This document shows, piece by piece, positions 33,646-41,548 of a stretch of DNA of 51,642 nt. The notes under the pieces are model-generated. The model did no database searches, had not been told where the DNA came from, and saw only the letters and a program-made list of their open reading frames with translations. The translations under genes were made by a program, and so were the position numbers. The stretch's first letter is position 1. Every line of letters starts with the position of its first letter. Source of the DNA: Kiritimatiellia bacterium (GTDB taxonomy: Bacteria; Verrucomicrobiota; Kiritimatiellia; RFP12; UBA1067); contig CAJGDE010000001.1 of NCBI GenBank assembly GCA_904502135.1, positions 1 to 51,642 of the forward strand. Direction: 5' to 3'.

Positions 33646-34995
33646 TTAGGCGTTATCCTGGCCCTTGCGAGAGCGGGCTTTGAGGAATATTCTTAAAGGC
33701 GCGCCTTCTAAACCAAATCTCGCTCGTACATTTTTCTCGAGGAACGAAAGGTACGCGGGCGTTACAAGCTTAGGGTCGTTGACAAAAAGTCTTATCGTTT
33801 GCGGATTTGTCGAAACTTGCAAGCCGTAGTAGATTTTTAGGCGTTTTCCTTTAATCATCGGGGAGAGAGTCTTCTTCGTGGCCGAGACAAGGGTTCTATT
33901 GAGAATGCCCGTCGGGAGTTTTTCGCCGGCGCTTGCCGCTGCGCGGTCGATAGCCTCTATCGTGCGACGGATGTTGTAGCCTGATTTATTTGAGCAGAAT
34001 ACGACAGGCGCGAAATTCAAAAAGGGCATCATCTGCCTTAATGCGGGCAGAGCCTTTGTCTCGGTAACGCCGTCTTCCTGGGCAAGATCCCATTTCTGGC
34101 AGAGTATGACGGCCGCCCTGTTGGCTTCAAGGATTTTGCCTGCAATTCGCTTATCCTGCATGGTCGGGCCCATTCTGGCGTCAATGAGCAGCAGAACCAC
34201 ATCGGCCTCTTTAATCGCCTCTTCAGTTCTGAAAAGCGAAAAATTGTCGACAGATGTTTTTGACATCTTCGTGTGAGGCTTCATTCCAGCTGTATCAACA
34301 AGCATATAATGGCGCGCCTCTGGGCCTGAGCCGATAGAGAAGGGTACTTCCACCGCATCACGCGTTGTGCCTGCGATTTCGGAGACTATTACTCTTGGAG
34401 CCTTGAGCAGTCTATTTATATAAGAGGATTTTCCGGCGTTGGGTCTGCCGACGACAGCCACGCGCAAGGGACGCTTTTTTGTCTCATTTTCCTCTGCAGG
34501 TGGCAATTTCGATACGATATCGCCAAGAAGCGAGTCTATTCCGCGTGAGTGTTCGGCGCTTGTCGGGAATACTTTAAGGCCAAAACGCTCAAATTCGCCC
34601 GCGCGCCAATCGTCATCGGCATTATCGCACTTGTTGGCGGCGATAACGCACGGTACGCCCGATTCCCTAACGCGCTTTATCACCTCGGCATCAAGAGGCG
34701 TAATTCCTTCGCGGGCATCAACGACAATTATGCAAATTGCGGAGTCTTCTACAGCCAAAGCCGCCTGATTTCGCGTTTCATTGTCAAGCGGATCGTTAGT
34801 TACGCGTTTATCAAATGCGATGCCGCCTGTATCGACGAGCATGATTTTTCGACCCAGAACCTCAACTTCGCGTGTAACTCTGTCGCGAGTAACGCCGGGC
34901 TGGTCAAAAACGATCGCTACGCGCTTCTTCGCTATGCGGTTGAAAAGCGCACTTTTCCCCGTATTGGGACGGCCTACTAAACTGACTACATTCAT
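33646..34995 (-). CDS. der: Ribosome assembly GTPase Der (EngA)
   Basis: Double GTPase needed for 50S assembly, 449 residues. Seen: first G domain GRPNTGKSALFNRI, VDTGGIAF and NKCD; second G domain GRPNAGKSSYINRLL, VDTAGMKP and a QKWD in place of the more usual NKWD G4 motif; and the C-terminal KH-like domain. The Asn-to-Gln change in the second G4 is unusual but keeps the Asp that contacts guanine. It has its own leaderless-type promoter and is divergent from the S10 operon. Confidence 0.95.
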   Translation of the reverse strand: MNVVSLVGRPNTGKSALFNRIAKKRVAIVFDQPGVTRDRVTREVEVLGRKIMLVDTGGIAFDKRVTNDPLDNETRNQAALAVEDSAICIIVVDAREGITPLDAEVIKRVRESGVPCVIAANKCDNADDDWRAGEFERFGLKVFPTSAEHSRGIDSLLGDIVSKLPPAEENETKKRPLRVAVVGRPNAGKSSYINRLLKAPRVIVSEIAGTTRDAVEVPFSIGSGPEARHYMLVDTAGMKPHTKMSKTSVDNFSLFRTEEAIKEADVVLLLIDARMGPTMQDKRIAGKILEANRAAVILCQKWDLAQEDGVTETKALPALRQMMPFLNFAPVVFCSNKSGYNIRRTIEAIDRAAASAGEKLPTGILNRTLVSATKKTLSPMIKGKRLKIYYGLQVSTNPQTIRLFVNDPKLVTPAYLSFLEKNVRARFGLEGAPLRIFLKARSRKGQDNA

Positions 34996-35004
34996 TATTT
35001 AGGT

Positions 35005-35013
35005 ATTATACCA
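35005..35013 (-). promoter_or_regulatory. Extended -10 promoter of der, near-leaderless
   Basis: On the minus strand TGG-TATAAT (TATAAT at 35010-35005). The predicted start of transcription is 34998, three bases before the der ATG at 34995. Confidence 0.7.
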
Positions 35014-35057
35014 AAAATCGCAGGTAATCGGGTCGTTTAATAAGCAAATTTGCCTAC

Positions 35058-35087
35058 TTGCGCGATAACGCCGTTTTTTGATATAAT
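35058..35087 (+). promoter_or_regulatory. Promoter of the S10-spc ribosomal operon
   Basis: TTGCGC (35058-35063), an 18-base spacer and an extended -10 TGA-TATAAT (TATAAT 35082-35087). The predicted start is 35094, leaving a 279-nt leader before rpsJ. It is about 70 bases from the divergent der promoter. Confidence 0.75.
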
Positions 35088-35093
35088 ATGTGA

Positions 35094-35372
35094 CAATCTT
35101 CGCAGGGAGAGGTCGCGATACGGGCAGGTAAATCCCGTCGCGTCGTGGCCGTTGAGTTAACGCTCGCGGTTACGAAACAGCCGCGAGCGATGTTTTTTTG
35201 TTGAAGATTACTGGGCCGAAACCCAGTCGTGAGCGAGGCGCCCAATGGGCCTCCTGCGCCAACATTATCAGTAATGTGCGCGGATTTCACGACCGTAGAG
35301 GCACAGTCAACGAAGGGCGCTCTATCCGTAAGGATTTGAGTGCGAAACAAAAAGAAAAAAGGAAAAGAAAAG
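35094..35372 (+). ncRNA. Structured leader of the S10 operon
   Basis: The 35094-35372 stretch has no gene. In order it holds a hairpin with stem CGCGA-TA-CGGG/CCCG-TCGCG (35114-35142); a terminator-like hairpin (35161-35199); ACTGGG/CCCAGT (35210-35227); a possible closing helix GTCGTGA/TCACGAC (35226-35232 with 35287-35293), which would compete with the last pairing by two bases; and inside it GGCGC/GCGCC (35237-35241 with 35256-35260) and ACATTA/TAATGT with a TCAG loop (35262-35277). This would form a multibranch fold. It may be a ribosomal-protein autoregulatory leader, as L4 uses in E. coli, but no known motif is recognised. Confidence 0.55.
35161..35199 (+). terminator. Terminator-like hairpin inside the S10 leader
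   Basis: Perfect 9-bp stem CGCTCGCGG (35161-35169) with CCGCGAGCG (35181-35189), an 11-base loop, then ATG and seven T (35193-35199). It lies about 105 bases into the transcript and 174 before rpsJ, so it would attenuate the operon unless read through. Confidence 0.75.
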
Positions 35373-35681
35373 ATGCAGCAGCAAAGAGTACGCATCCGCC
35401 TCCAGGCATACGATCATCGTGTGCTGGATCAGGCCGCCGGTGGTATCATCGACACGGCCCGCGGCACGGGTGCTCAGGTAGTGGGGCCAATCCCGCTTCC
35501 GACGCGCGTCGAGCGTTATACGGTGAACCGTTCACCTAACGTCGACAAGAAGTCAATGGATCAGTTCGAGATGCGCACGCATAAGCGCCTTCTCGACATC
35601 GTCAACCCAACCGCGCAGACGATTGATGAGCTCAAAAAGCTCAACCTTCCTGCAGGTGTTGACATCACCATCAAGGTCTGA
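35373..35681 (+). CDS. rpsJ: 30S ribosomal protein S10
   Basis: First gene of the fused S10-spc operon, 102 residues. MQQQRVRIRLQAYDHRVLDQ and GPIPLPTRVERYTVNRSP match S10. The start at 35373 matches the family N-terminus (MQNQRIRIRL in E. coli); an ATG at 35340 would add 11 lysine-rich residues. AAAGGA at 35359-35364 is a weak ribosome binding site. S10 is also the NusG/NusB partner in antitermination. Confidence 0.97.
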   Translation: MQQQRVRIRLQAYDHRVLDQAAGGIIDTARGTGAQVVGPIPLPTRVERYTVNRSPNVDKKSMDQFEMRTHKRLLDIVNPTAQTIDELKKLNLPAGVDITIKV

Positions 35682-35693
35682 TAGGAGGGTGTC

Positions 35694-36359
35694 ATGGAAG
35701 GTTTGATTGGTAAGAAAATCGGAATGACCCAGGTTTATGACGCTGACGGAAAGCGCACTTGCGTTACCGTTATCGAAGTCGGTCCCTGCCCGGTCGTTCA
35801 GCTTAAGACTCTTGAGAATGACGGCTATGAGGCCGCTCAGATCGCTTTCGGCGTCCAGAAGGCTTCTCGCCTTGCCAAGGCGCAGGTCAAGCATTTTGAA
35901 AAGGCCGGCGTCGAGTGCGCTCGCGTTCTCAAAGAATTCAAGATGGATGAGGCTGACAAGTCTCTCAAGGTCGGCGACAAGCTTACCGTCGCCAATTTCG
36001 AAGGCGTCAAGTACGTTGATGTTACCGGTGTAACGAAGGGCAAGGGCTTCGCGGGCGTCATCAAGCGCTACGGCTTTGCTGGCGGCAATATGACTCACGG
36101 CGGCCACTCCAAGCGTCGTACTGGTGGTCTTGCGGCTCGTGACCTCCCGGGTTGGATTGAAAAGGGCAAGAAGATGCCCGGTCACATGGGTGATGTAAAT
36201 CGTAAGGCTGTCAATCTTGAGGTCGTCGAGATTCGTCCTGAAGATAACGCTATTCTCGTGAAGGGTTCGATTCCCGGTGCCCGTAACGGCACTGTGATCG
36301 TTCGCAAGTCCCTTAAGAATAACCGTATCGCCTACAAGGCGCAGAAGGGGGCTAAGTAA
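35694..36359 (+). CDS. rplC: 50S ribosomal protein L3
   Basis: 221 residues. Seen: GLIGKKIGMTQVYDADGKR, VTGVTKGKGFAGVIKRYGF, the conserved THGGHSKRRTGG loop near the peptidyl-transferase centre and GHMGDVNRKAVNLEVV. GGAGG precedes the ATG. The order S10-L3-L4-L23-L2 is the usual one. Confidence 0.97.
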   Translation: MEGLIGKKIGMTQVYDADGKRTCVTVIEVGPCPVVQLKTLENDGYEAAQIAFGVQKASRLAKAQVKHFEKAGVECARVLKEFKMDEADKSLKVGDKLTVANFEGVKYVDVTGVTKGKGFAGVIKRYGFAGGNMTHGGHSKRRTGGLAARDLPGWIEKGKKMPGHMGDVNRKAVNLEVVEIRPEDNAILVKGSIPGARNGTVIVRKSLKNNRIAYKAQKGAK

Positions 36360-36361
36360 TT

Positions 36362-36955
36362 ATGAAGAAGGTCGATATTAACGTCGATAAGTCGCTTCTC
36401 GTCCTCGACAAGGGCGCTCAGGCGCTCAAGGATGCCATCACCGCTATCCGCAATGCTATGCGCGCCGGTACGGCTTCCACGAAGGGCAAGGGCGAAGTCG
36501 CAGGCTCTAACAAGAAGCCTTGGAAGCAGAAGGGCACGGGTAATGCTCGCGCCGGTTTCCGTCAGTCGCCCGTTTGGCGCGGCGGTGGTGTTGCGCACGG
36601 TCCTAAGCCTCGCGATTTTGAGCAGAAGCTCAACAAGAAGGTTTGGAAGCTTGCGTTTAAGCGCGCTCTCAGCGAGAAGCTTGAGGCTGGTCAGGTCATC
36701 GTCGTCGACGAGTTCTCTTTCGAGGCTCCCAAGACGAAGCTTATGGCCGCTTTCCTCAAGGAGCTCGGCGTTGATAGAAGCGCTGTCATCATTCAGAACG
36801 AAGTTGATGATACGACGCTTCTTGTCACATCCAACCTCCCCCGCATCGATTATTCAACGGCTCAGGCTCTCGACGTCTACACTCTCATGGTGAACAAGAC
36901 GCTCGTTTGCGATCAGGCCGGTTTCGACGCGCTCATGGCCCGCATGGCCAAGTAA
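36362..36955 (+). CDS. rplD: 50S ribosomal protein L4
   Basis: 197 residues. Seen: TKGKGEVAGSNKKPWKQKGT and GNARAGFRQSPVWRGGGVAH, the extended tunnel loop, and KLNKKVWKLAFKRALSEK. In E. coli L4 represses this operon by acting on the leader; the structured leader upstream makes that possible here but it is not shown. It starts two bases after rplC. Confidence 0.97.
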   Translation: MKKVDINVDKSLLVLDKGAQALKDAITAIRNAMRAGTASTKGKGEVAGSNKKPWKQKGTGNARAGFRQSPVWRGGGVAHGPKPRDFEQKLNKKVWKLAFKRALSEKLEAGQVIVVDEFSFEAPKTKLMAAFLKELGVDRSAVIIQNEVDDTTLLVTSNLPRIDYSTAQALDVYTLMVNKTLVCDQAGFDALMARMAK

Positions 36956-36967
36956 GGAGATTAAGCC

Positions 36968-37246
36968 ATGACGAAAGAAATTATCAAGAAGGTCATGATT
37001 ACCGAGAAGGGCACTCGTATGGCGGTTAACAACCAGTACTTCCTGGAAGTTGCCAAGGACGCCACGAAGCCCCAGATCGCCGAGGCCGCCGAGAAGAAGT
37101 TCGGCGTTCATGTCCTCGCGGTCCGCACCGCCAACATGAAGGGCGGGCTCAAGTACATCCGCGGGACTCGTCTTGCGAAAACCGAACCCACCTGGAAGCG
37201 CGCGATCGTCACGGTCAAAGCCGGCGAGCGCATTGAACAGGTCTAA
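36968..37246 (+). CDS. rplW: 50S ribosomal protein L23
   Basis: 92 residues at the exit tunnel, docking site for trigger factor and SRP. Seen: VMITEKGTRMAVNNQYFLEV and ATKPQIAEAAEKKFGVHVLA, and the RTANMKGG turn. AAGGAG lies 7 bases before the ATG. Confidence 0.96.
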   Translation: MTKEIIKKVMITEKGTRMAVNNQYFLEVAKDATKPQIAEAAEKKFGVHVLAVRTANMKGGLKYIRGTRLAKTEPTWKRAIVTVKAGERIEQV

Positions 37247-37260
37247 GGAGCTCGAATACA

Positions 37261-38085
37261 ATGGGACTTAAATCTTATAAAGCCCGCAGTGACGGAATGC
37301 GTTTCCGCGTTTCTGCCAACTTTGCGGAAATCACCGAAAAGAAGCCGGTGAAGAGCTTGACCAAGGCTGTACGTAAAACAGCTGGTCGCAATAATCAAGG
37401 CCGCATCACTACCCGTCATCATGGTGGTGGCGCTAAGCAGCGTCTGAGAATCGTCGATTTCAAGCGCACGAAGTTTGACGTTGAAGCTACTGTTAAGGAT
37501 ATCGCTTACGATCCTACCCGCAGCGCCTATCTCGCGCTTATCGAGTACGCTGACGGTGTCAAGAGCTACATTCTTGCTCCTGAGGGTCTTAAGGTCGGTA
37601 TGAAGGTCATGAACGGCCCGAACGCTGAAGCGACGGTCGGCAACTGCTTGCCCCTCGTTCAGATCCCGCTCGGTCTTATGGTTCACGCGATTGAACTCGT
37701 TCCTGGTGAAGGCGCCAAGGTCGCCCGTTCTGCCGGCAATGAGTGCCAGATCATGGCTCGCGACAACGGCAAGGTCACGCTTAAGATGCCTTCCGGTGAA
37801 GTTCGTATCTTCAACGGTCGCTGTCTCGCAACAGTCGGTTCTGTCGGCAACAAGGATTGGGACTCCATCTCGCTCGGCAAGGCTGGACGCAAGCGCCACT
37901 TGGGCATTCGTCCTACCGTTCGCGGTGTTGCCATGAACCCGGTTGACCACCCGATGGGCGGCGGTGAAGGCCGTACGTCAGGCGGTAGCCACCCGCGTTC
38001 ACCTTGGGGTCAGCTCGCTAAGGGCGGCAAGACTCGTCCGAAGAGAAAAGCGTCTGATCGCGTCATCGTCAAGAGGAGGAAATAA
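37261..38085 (+). CDS. rplB: 50S ribosomal protein L2
   Basis: 274 residues, normal length. Seen: GRNNQGRITTRHHGGGAKQR, YDPTRSAYLALIEYADG and the C-terminal GVAMNPVDHPMGGGEGRTSG with the conserved histidine near the peptidyl-transferase centre. AAGGAG precedes the start. Confidence 0.98.
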   Translation: MGLKSYKARSDGMRFRVSANFAEITEKKPVKSLTKAVRKTAGRNNQGRITTRHHGGGAKQRLRIVDFKRTKFDVEATVKDIAYDPTRSAYLALIEYADGVKSYILAPEGLKVGMKVMNGPNAEATVGNCLPLVQIPLGLMVHAIELVPGEGAKVARSAGNECQIMARDNGKVTLKMPSGEVRIFNGRCLATVGSVGNKDWDSISLGKAGRKRHLGIRPTVRGVAMNPVDHPMGGGEGRTSGGSHPRSPWGQLAKGGKTRPKRKASDRVIVKRRK

Positions 38086-38088
38086 CAC

Positions 38089-38358
38089 ATGTCACGTTCT
38101 CTCAAGAAGGGGCCGTACGTGGAGGAGAGCCTCCTCCGCAAGGTCGAGAAGATGCAGGCTAGCGGCAAGAAGCAGCCGATTAAGACCTGGAGCCGTCGCT
38201 CGATGGTACTGCCTGAATTCGTGGGTCTCACGTTCGCGATCCACAACGGCCGGCAGCATATGCCGATCTTTATAACCGAAAACATGGTCGGGCACCGTCT
38301 CGGCGAGTTCGCCCCGACGCGCACGTTCAAGTCGCATGGTAACAGCGACAAGAAGTAA
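38089..38358 (+). CDS. rpsS: 30S ribosomal protein S19
   Basis: 89 residues. Seen: SRSLKKGPYVEESLLRKV, IKTWSRRSMVLPEFVGLTFA, HNGRQHMPIFITENMVGH and RLGEFAPTRTFKSH. GAGGA precedes the ATG, four bases after rplB. Confidence 0.97.
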   Translation: MSRSLKKGPYVEESLLRKVEKMQASGKKQPIKTWSRRSMVLPEFVGLTFAIHNGRQHMPIFITENMVGHRLGEFAPTRTFKSHGNSDKK

Positions 38359-38370
38359 GGAAACGAAACG

Positions 38371-38721
38371 ATGGAAGTAATCGCCATTACACGTAACGCG
38401 CGTATGTCGGCGGCCAAGGGCCGTCCGCTCGCACGCGCTTGCCAGGGGCTCAAAGCCTCTGAAGCGCTCAAGGTCGTTGAGTTCTCGCCTAAGAAAGCGG
38501 CTGAGATTCTTAAGAAGACCATTTTGAGCGCGATCGCGAACGCGAAGCACAATAACGGTGTCGAAAACGCCGGAGAACTCACTGTCAAGCTCAGCGTCTT
38601 CGACGAATCTATTCGCATGAAGCGCTATTGGCCCACCGCGCGCGGTTCGGCTCACCCGATCGCCCGTCGCATGTGCCATTGCAAGGTCGTTCTCACTGAC
38701 GTCAAGAAGGAGACGAAGTAA
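38371..38721 (+). CDS. rplV: 50S ribosomal protein L22
   Basis: 116 residues. Seen: AITRNARMSAAKGRPLARAC, the KAAEILKKTILSAIANAKHN helix and the tunnel-lining loop RMKRYWPTARGSAHPIARRM. This loop is where macrolide-resistance changes occur in other bacteria; nothing unusual is seen. The stop is one base before rpsC. Confidence 0.96.
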   Translation: MEVIAITRNARMSAAKGRPLARACQGLKASEALKVVEFSPKKAAEILKKTILSAIANAKHNNGVENAGELTVKLSVFDESIRMKRYWPTARGSAHPIARRMCHCKVVLTDVKKETK

Positions 38722-38722
38722 T

Positions 38723-39418
38723 ATGGGACAGAAAGTTAATCCTATTGGTCTGCGCATCGGCGTTAATCACGCTTGGGGCAGCCGTTGGTTCGCGCCCAAA
38801 AAGAATTTTGGCGCGTATCTGATCGAAGACCAGAAGATTCGCGAGACTTGCAAGAAGCGCTTCGCCGAGGCAGGAATTTCGAAGATTCTCATCGAACGTT
38901 ATCTTAACCGCGTCAGAGTTACGCTTTTCAGCGCTCGTCCTGGCGTGATTATCGGCCGCAAGGGCGGTGACGTCGATGTAATCCGCACCGATCTTGAGAA
39001 GATGACCAAGAAAGAGGTTTATCTTGAGATCAAGGAAGTTCAGGGTGCCGACGCTGACGCTCAGCTCGTCGCGGAATCTATCGCTCTTCAGCTTGAGCGC
39101 CGCATTATGCTCAAGCGCGCTATGAAGAGAGCTCAGAAAGTCGCGATGGATATGGGTGTTGAGGGTATCAAGATTCATGCCTCCGGCCGTATCAACGGTG
39201 CTGAAATCGCACGTGTTGAGTGGACTCGCGAAGGCAAGGTTCCCCTGCACACTTTAAGAGCGAATATCGATTACGGTTTCGCTGAAGCGAATACCACTGC
39301 CGGCAAGATCGGCATCAAGGTTTGGATCTGCAAGAAGGAAGGTTTCCAGGCTCGCGCTCCCAGGAGCGAGCGTCGCGGAGATCGTGAAGGAGGTAAGCGC
39401 CATGCCGCTCATGCCTAA
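38723..39418 (+). CDS. rpsC: 30S ribosomal protein S3
   Basis: 231 residues. Seen: GQKVNPIGLRIGVNHAWGSR, the KH-domain GXXG loop IIGRKGGDVDVI, and ARVEWTREGKVPLHTLRANI. The basic tail ends GGKRHAAHA and overlaps the rplP start by 17 bases. Confidence 0.97.
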   Translation: MGQKVNPIGLRIGVNHAWGSRWFAPKKNFGAYLIEDQKIRETCKKRFAEAGISKILIERYLNRVRVTLFSARPGVIIGRKGGDVDVIRTDLEKMTKKEVYLEIKEVQGADADAQLVAESIALQLERRIMLKRAMKRAQKVAMDMGVEGIKIHASGRINGAEIARVEWTREGKVPLHTLRANIDYGFAEANTTAGKIGIKVWICKKEGFQARAPRSERRGDREGGKRHAAHA

Positions 39419-39824
39419 GAGAGTAAAGTTCCGCAAGGTTTCTAAGGGCAATCGTTCGGGTTATGCCACGTCAGGCACAGAGCTTGCGTACGGCGAATTC
39501 GGTCTTAAGGCTCTTACGCGCGGTCTTCTCACCGCAACTCAGATCGAGGCATGCCGTGTCGCGATCAACCGTGAGATGAAGCGCAAGGGCAAGCTCTGGA
39601 TCCGCGTGTTCCCCGACAAGCCCGTCACCCGCAAGCCTATCGAAGTGCGTATGGGCGGAGGAAAGGGTAACCCTGAATTTTGGGCTGCCGTTATTCTCCC
39701 CGGTAAGGTGCTCTTCGAAATCGGCGGCGTATCTGAAGAGGTCGCCAAGGAGTGTCTGCGTCTTGCAGCCACTAAGATTGGCATCCATACGAAATTTATC
39801 ACCCGCGCAGGAGTCAAAATCTGA
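39402..39824 (+). CDS. rplP: 50S ribosomal protein L16
   Basis: 140 residues. Seen: MPKRVKFRKVSKGNRSGYAT, TATQIEACRVAINREMKRKG and RMGGGKGNPEFWAAVILPGK. AGGAGG at 39388-39393 places the start at 39402, eight bases downstream; an ATG at 39384 is too close to it. The C-terminus is slightly longer than usual (ITRAGVKI). Its stop overlaps rpsQ by one base, leaving no room for the L29 gene that normally sits between them. Confidence 0.96.
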   Translation: MPLMPKRVKFRKVSKGNRSGYATSGTELAYGEFGLKALTRGLLTATQIEACRVAINREMKRKGKLWIRVFPDKPVTRKPIEVRMGGGKGNPEFWAAVILPGKVLFEIGGVSEEVAKECLRLAATKIGIHTKFITRAGVKI

Positions 39825-40075
39825 TGAGCACGGAAACCACAAATCGTGGCGCACGCAAAGTGCGCAAAGGCGTCGTAGTGTCCAAGATGGGCACCAAGAG
39901 CGTGAATGTTCAGGTTTCATACCGCGAACGTCACCCCTTGTACGGCAAGATCATTACGCGTACGAAAAAGTATCATGCGCATGATGAAGACGATACGGCG
40001 AAAGTCGGTGACCAGGTCACCATCATGGAGACGCGTCCTCTTTCGGCTACGAAGCGTTGGCGCGTTGTGAAGTAA
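39824..40075 (+). CDS. rpsQ: 30S ribosomal protein S17
   Basis: 83 residues, OB-fold 16S rRNA binder. Seen: RKGVVVSKMGTKSVNVQV, RERHPLYGKIITRTKKYHAH, GDQVTIMETRPLSATKRWRV. It follows rplP directly, without rpmC between. Confidence 0.95.
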   Translation: MSTETTNRGARKVRKGVVVSKMGTKSVNVQVSYRERHPLYGKIITRTKKYHAHDEDDTAKVGDQVTIMETRPLSATKRWRVVK

Positions 40076-40088
40076 GGAGGCCTAAGTC

Positions 40089-40454
40089 ATGTTACAGGAA
40101 CTCTCCAATCTCGTTGTAGCGGACAACACCGGCGCCAAGCGCGCGATGTGCTTCCGCATTCTCGGCCAGCGTAAGGAATACGCTCACCTTGGCGATGTCA
40201 TCCGCGTCGCCATTAAGGAAGCTTCTCCCACAGGCTCGATCAAGAAAGGCTCGGTCGCCACGGCTGTTATCGTGCGTACCGGTAAACCAATCCGCCGCGA
40301 AGACGGCTCCATGGTTCACTTCGATCAGAATGCTTGCGTTCTCGTCGACTCGAAGTTCAATCCGCTCGGCACCCGTATTTTCGGGCCTGTCGCTCGCGAA
40401 CTTCGTGAAAAGAACTACATGAAGATCCTCTCGATGGCCCCGGAAGTAGTCTAA
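40089..40454 (+). CDS. rplN: 50S ribosomal protein L14
   Basis: 121 residues. Seen: LQELSNLVVADNTGAKRAMC, GDVIRVAIKEASPTGSIKKG and the C-terminal TRIFGPVARELREKNYMKIL. AAGGAGG at 40075-40081 is a strong ribosome binding site. Confidence 0.97.
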   Translation: MLQELSNLVVADNTGAKRAMCFRILGQRKEYAHLGDVIRVAIKEASPTGSIKKGSVATAVIVRTGKPIRREDGSMVHFDQNACVLVDSKFNPLGTRIFGPVARELREKNYMKILSMAPEVV

Positions 40455-40471
40455 TTCCAAGGAGCAATATC

Positions 40472-40783
40472 ATGGCTATCGCAAGAATTAAAAAGAACGA
40501 CACAGTGATCGTCACGAGCGGCAACGATGCCGGTAAGACCGGTACCGTCCTCAAGGTCGACCCCAAGAAGGGCACGGCCGTCGTCGGTAAGATCAATGTT
40601 CACAAGAAGGCGATGCGCCGCACCGAGAAAAACGCGGGCGGTATCATCGACATTGAAATGCCCGTGAGACTTTGCAAGCTTATGCCATACGACGCCGACA
40701 AGAAGTGCGGCACCCGCGTTAAGGCGGGCGAGAAGGATGGCAAGAAGGCTAGAGTCTCGGTCAAGAGCGGCAAGGCTCTTTAA
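40472..40783 (+). CDS. rplX: 50S ribosomal protein L24
   Basis: 103 residues with a KOW motif: KKNDTVIVTSGNDAGKTGTV, then KINVHKKAMRRTEKNAGGII. AAGGAG precedes the ATG. L24 starts 50S assembly. Confidence 0.95.
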   Translation: MAIARIKKNDTVIVTSGNDAGKTGTVLKVDPKKGTAVVGKINVHKKAMRRTEKNAGGIIDIEMPVRLCKLMPYDADKKCGTRVKAGEKDGKKARVSVKSGKAL

Positions 40784-40798
40784 TAAGGAACGGATATC

Positions 40799-41335
40799 AT
40801 GGCAAGACTCAAAGACGAATATACGAGCCGCATGGTTCCCGAGCTTGTTCAGAAGCTCGGTGTTACCAACAAGATGCTCGTTCCCCGCCTTCAGAAGATC
40901 GTCATCAATATGGGCTTCGGCATCGTCTCCAAGGACGATCAGAAGTCTCTCGTCGATGAACTGATGGCTATTACCGGCCAAAAGCCCCAGCTCTGCAAAG
41001 CGAAGAAGTCCATTTCGAACTTCAAGCTCCGCGAAGGTATGGTCATTGGCGCGAAGGTTACTCTGCGCGGCGAGCGCATGTGGGAATTTGCCGACCGTCT
41101 CATTTCGACGGCGCTTCCCCGCATTCGCGACTTCCGCGGTGTTTCAAACCGTGGCTTTGACGGACGCGGCAACTATACGATGGGCCTTAAGGAGCACTCA
41201 ATCTTCCCCGAACTGGTGGATGCGTGCACGGCTCACTCAGGTATGGACATCACCTTCGTCACCAGTTCGACGGACAACAAGGCATGCAAGGAGCTTCTTA
41301 ACTCCATGGGTATGCCGTTCGCTGGGAGGAACTAA
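40799..41335 (+). CDS. rplE: 50S ribosomal protein L5
   Basis: 178 residues, 5S rRNA binder. Seen: KIVINMGFGIVSKDDQKSLV, TGQKPQLCKAKKSISNFKLR, REGMVIGAKVTLRGERMWEF and RDFRGVSNRGFDGRGNYTMG. AAGGAA precedes the start. Confidence 0.97.
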   Translation: MARLKDEYTSRMVPELVQKLGVTNKMLVPRLQKIVINMGFGIVSKDDQKSLVDELMAITGQKPQLCKAKKSISNFKLREGMVIGAKVTLRGERMWEFADRLISTALPRIRDFRGVSNRGFDGRGNYTMGLKEHSIFPELVDACTAHSGMDITFVTSSTDNKACKELLNSMGMPFAGRN

Positions 41336-41337
41336 TC

Positions 41338-41523
41338 ATGGCTAAGAAAAGTCTGGTTGAAAAGCAGAAGAAGACGCCCAAGTTTAAGGTGCGTCAGTAT
41401 AATCGCTGCCAGCGTTGCGGCCGCCGCCACGCTTACATCCGCAAGTTCGGCGTTTGCCGTCTTTGCTTCCGCGAACTGGCTGTCTCCGGTCTCATTCCGG
41501 GTGTTACTAAGGCTTCGTGGTAA
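41338..41523 (+). CDS. rpsZ: 30S ribosomal protein S14, zinc-binding type
   Basis: 61 residues, the short C+ form. It has a CxxC pair, CQRCGRR, and a second pair, CRLC, fifteen residues apart. A cysteine-free long form (rpsN) could exist elsewhere for zinc limitation; none is in the window. L32 here is also the zinc form. Confidence 0.96.
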   Translation: MAKKSLVEKQKKTPKFKVRQYNRCQRCGRRHAYIRKFGVCRLCFRELAVSGLIPGVTKASW

Positions 41524-41548
41524 TTTTTAAGGAAAGGAATCCTATACA

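Noticed and set aside
35094..35200. A tRNA or known riboswitch in the S10 leader
   Set aside because: No cloverleaf, no CCA end, no GTTCRA loop, and no aptamer core that I recognise.
39824..39826. Fusion of L29 into L16 or S17
   Set aside because: rplP and rpsQ have normal lengths and no L29-like helix pair, so L29 is missing here rather than fused.
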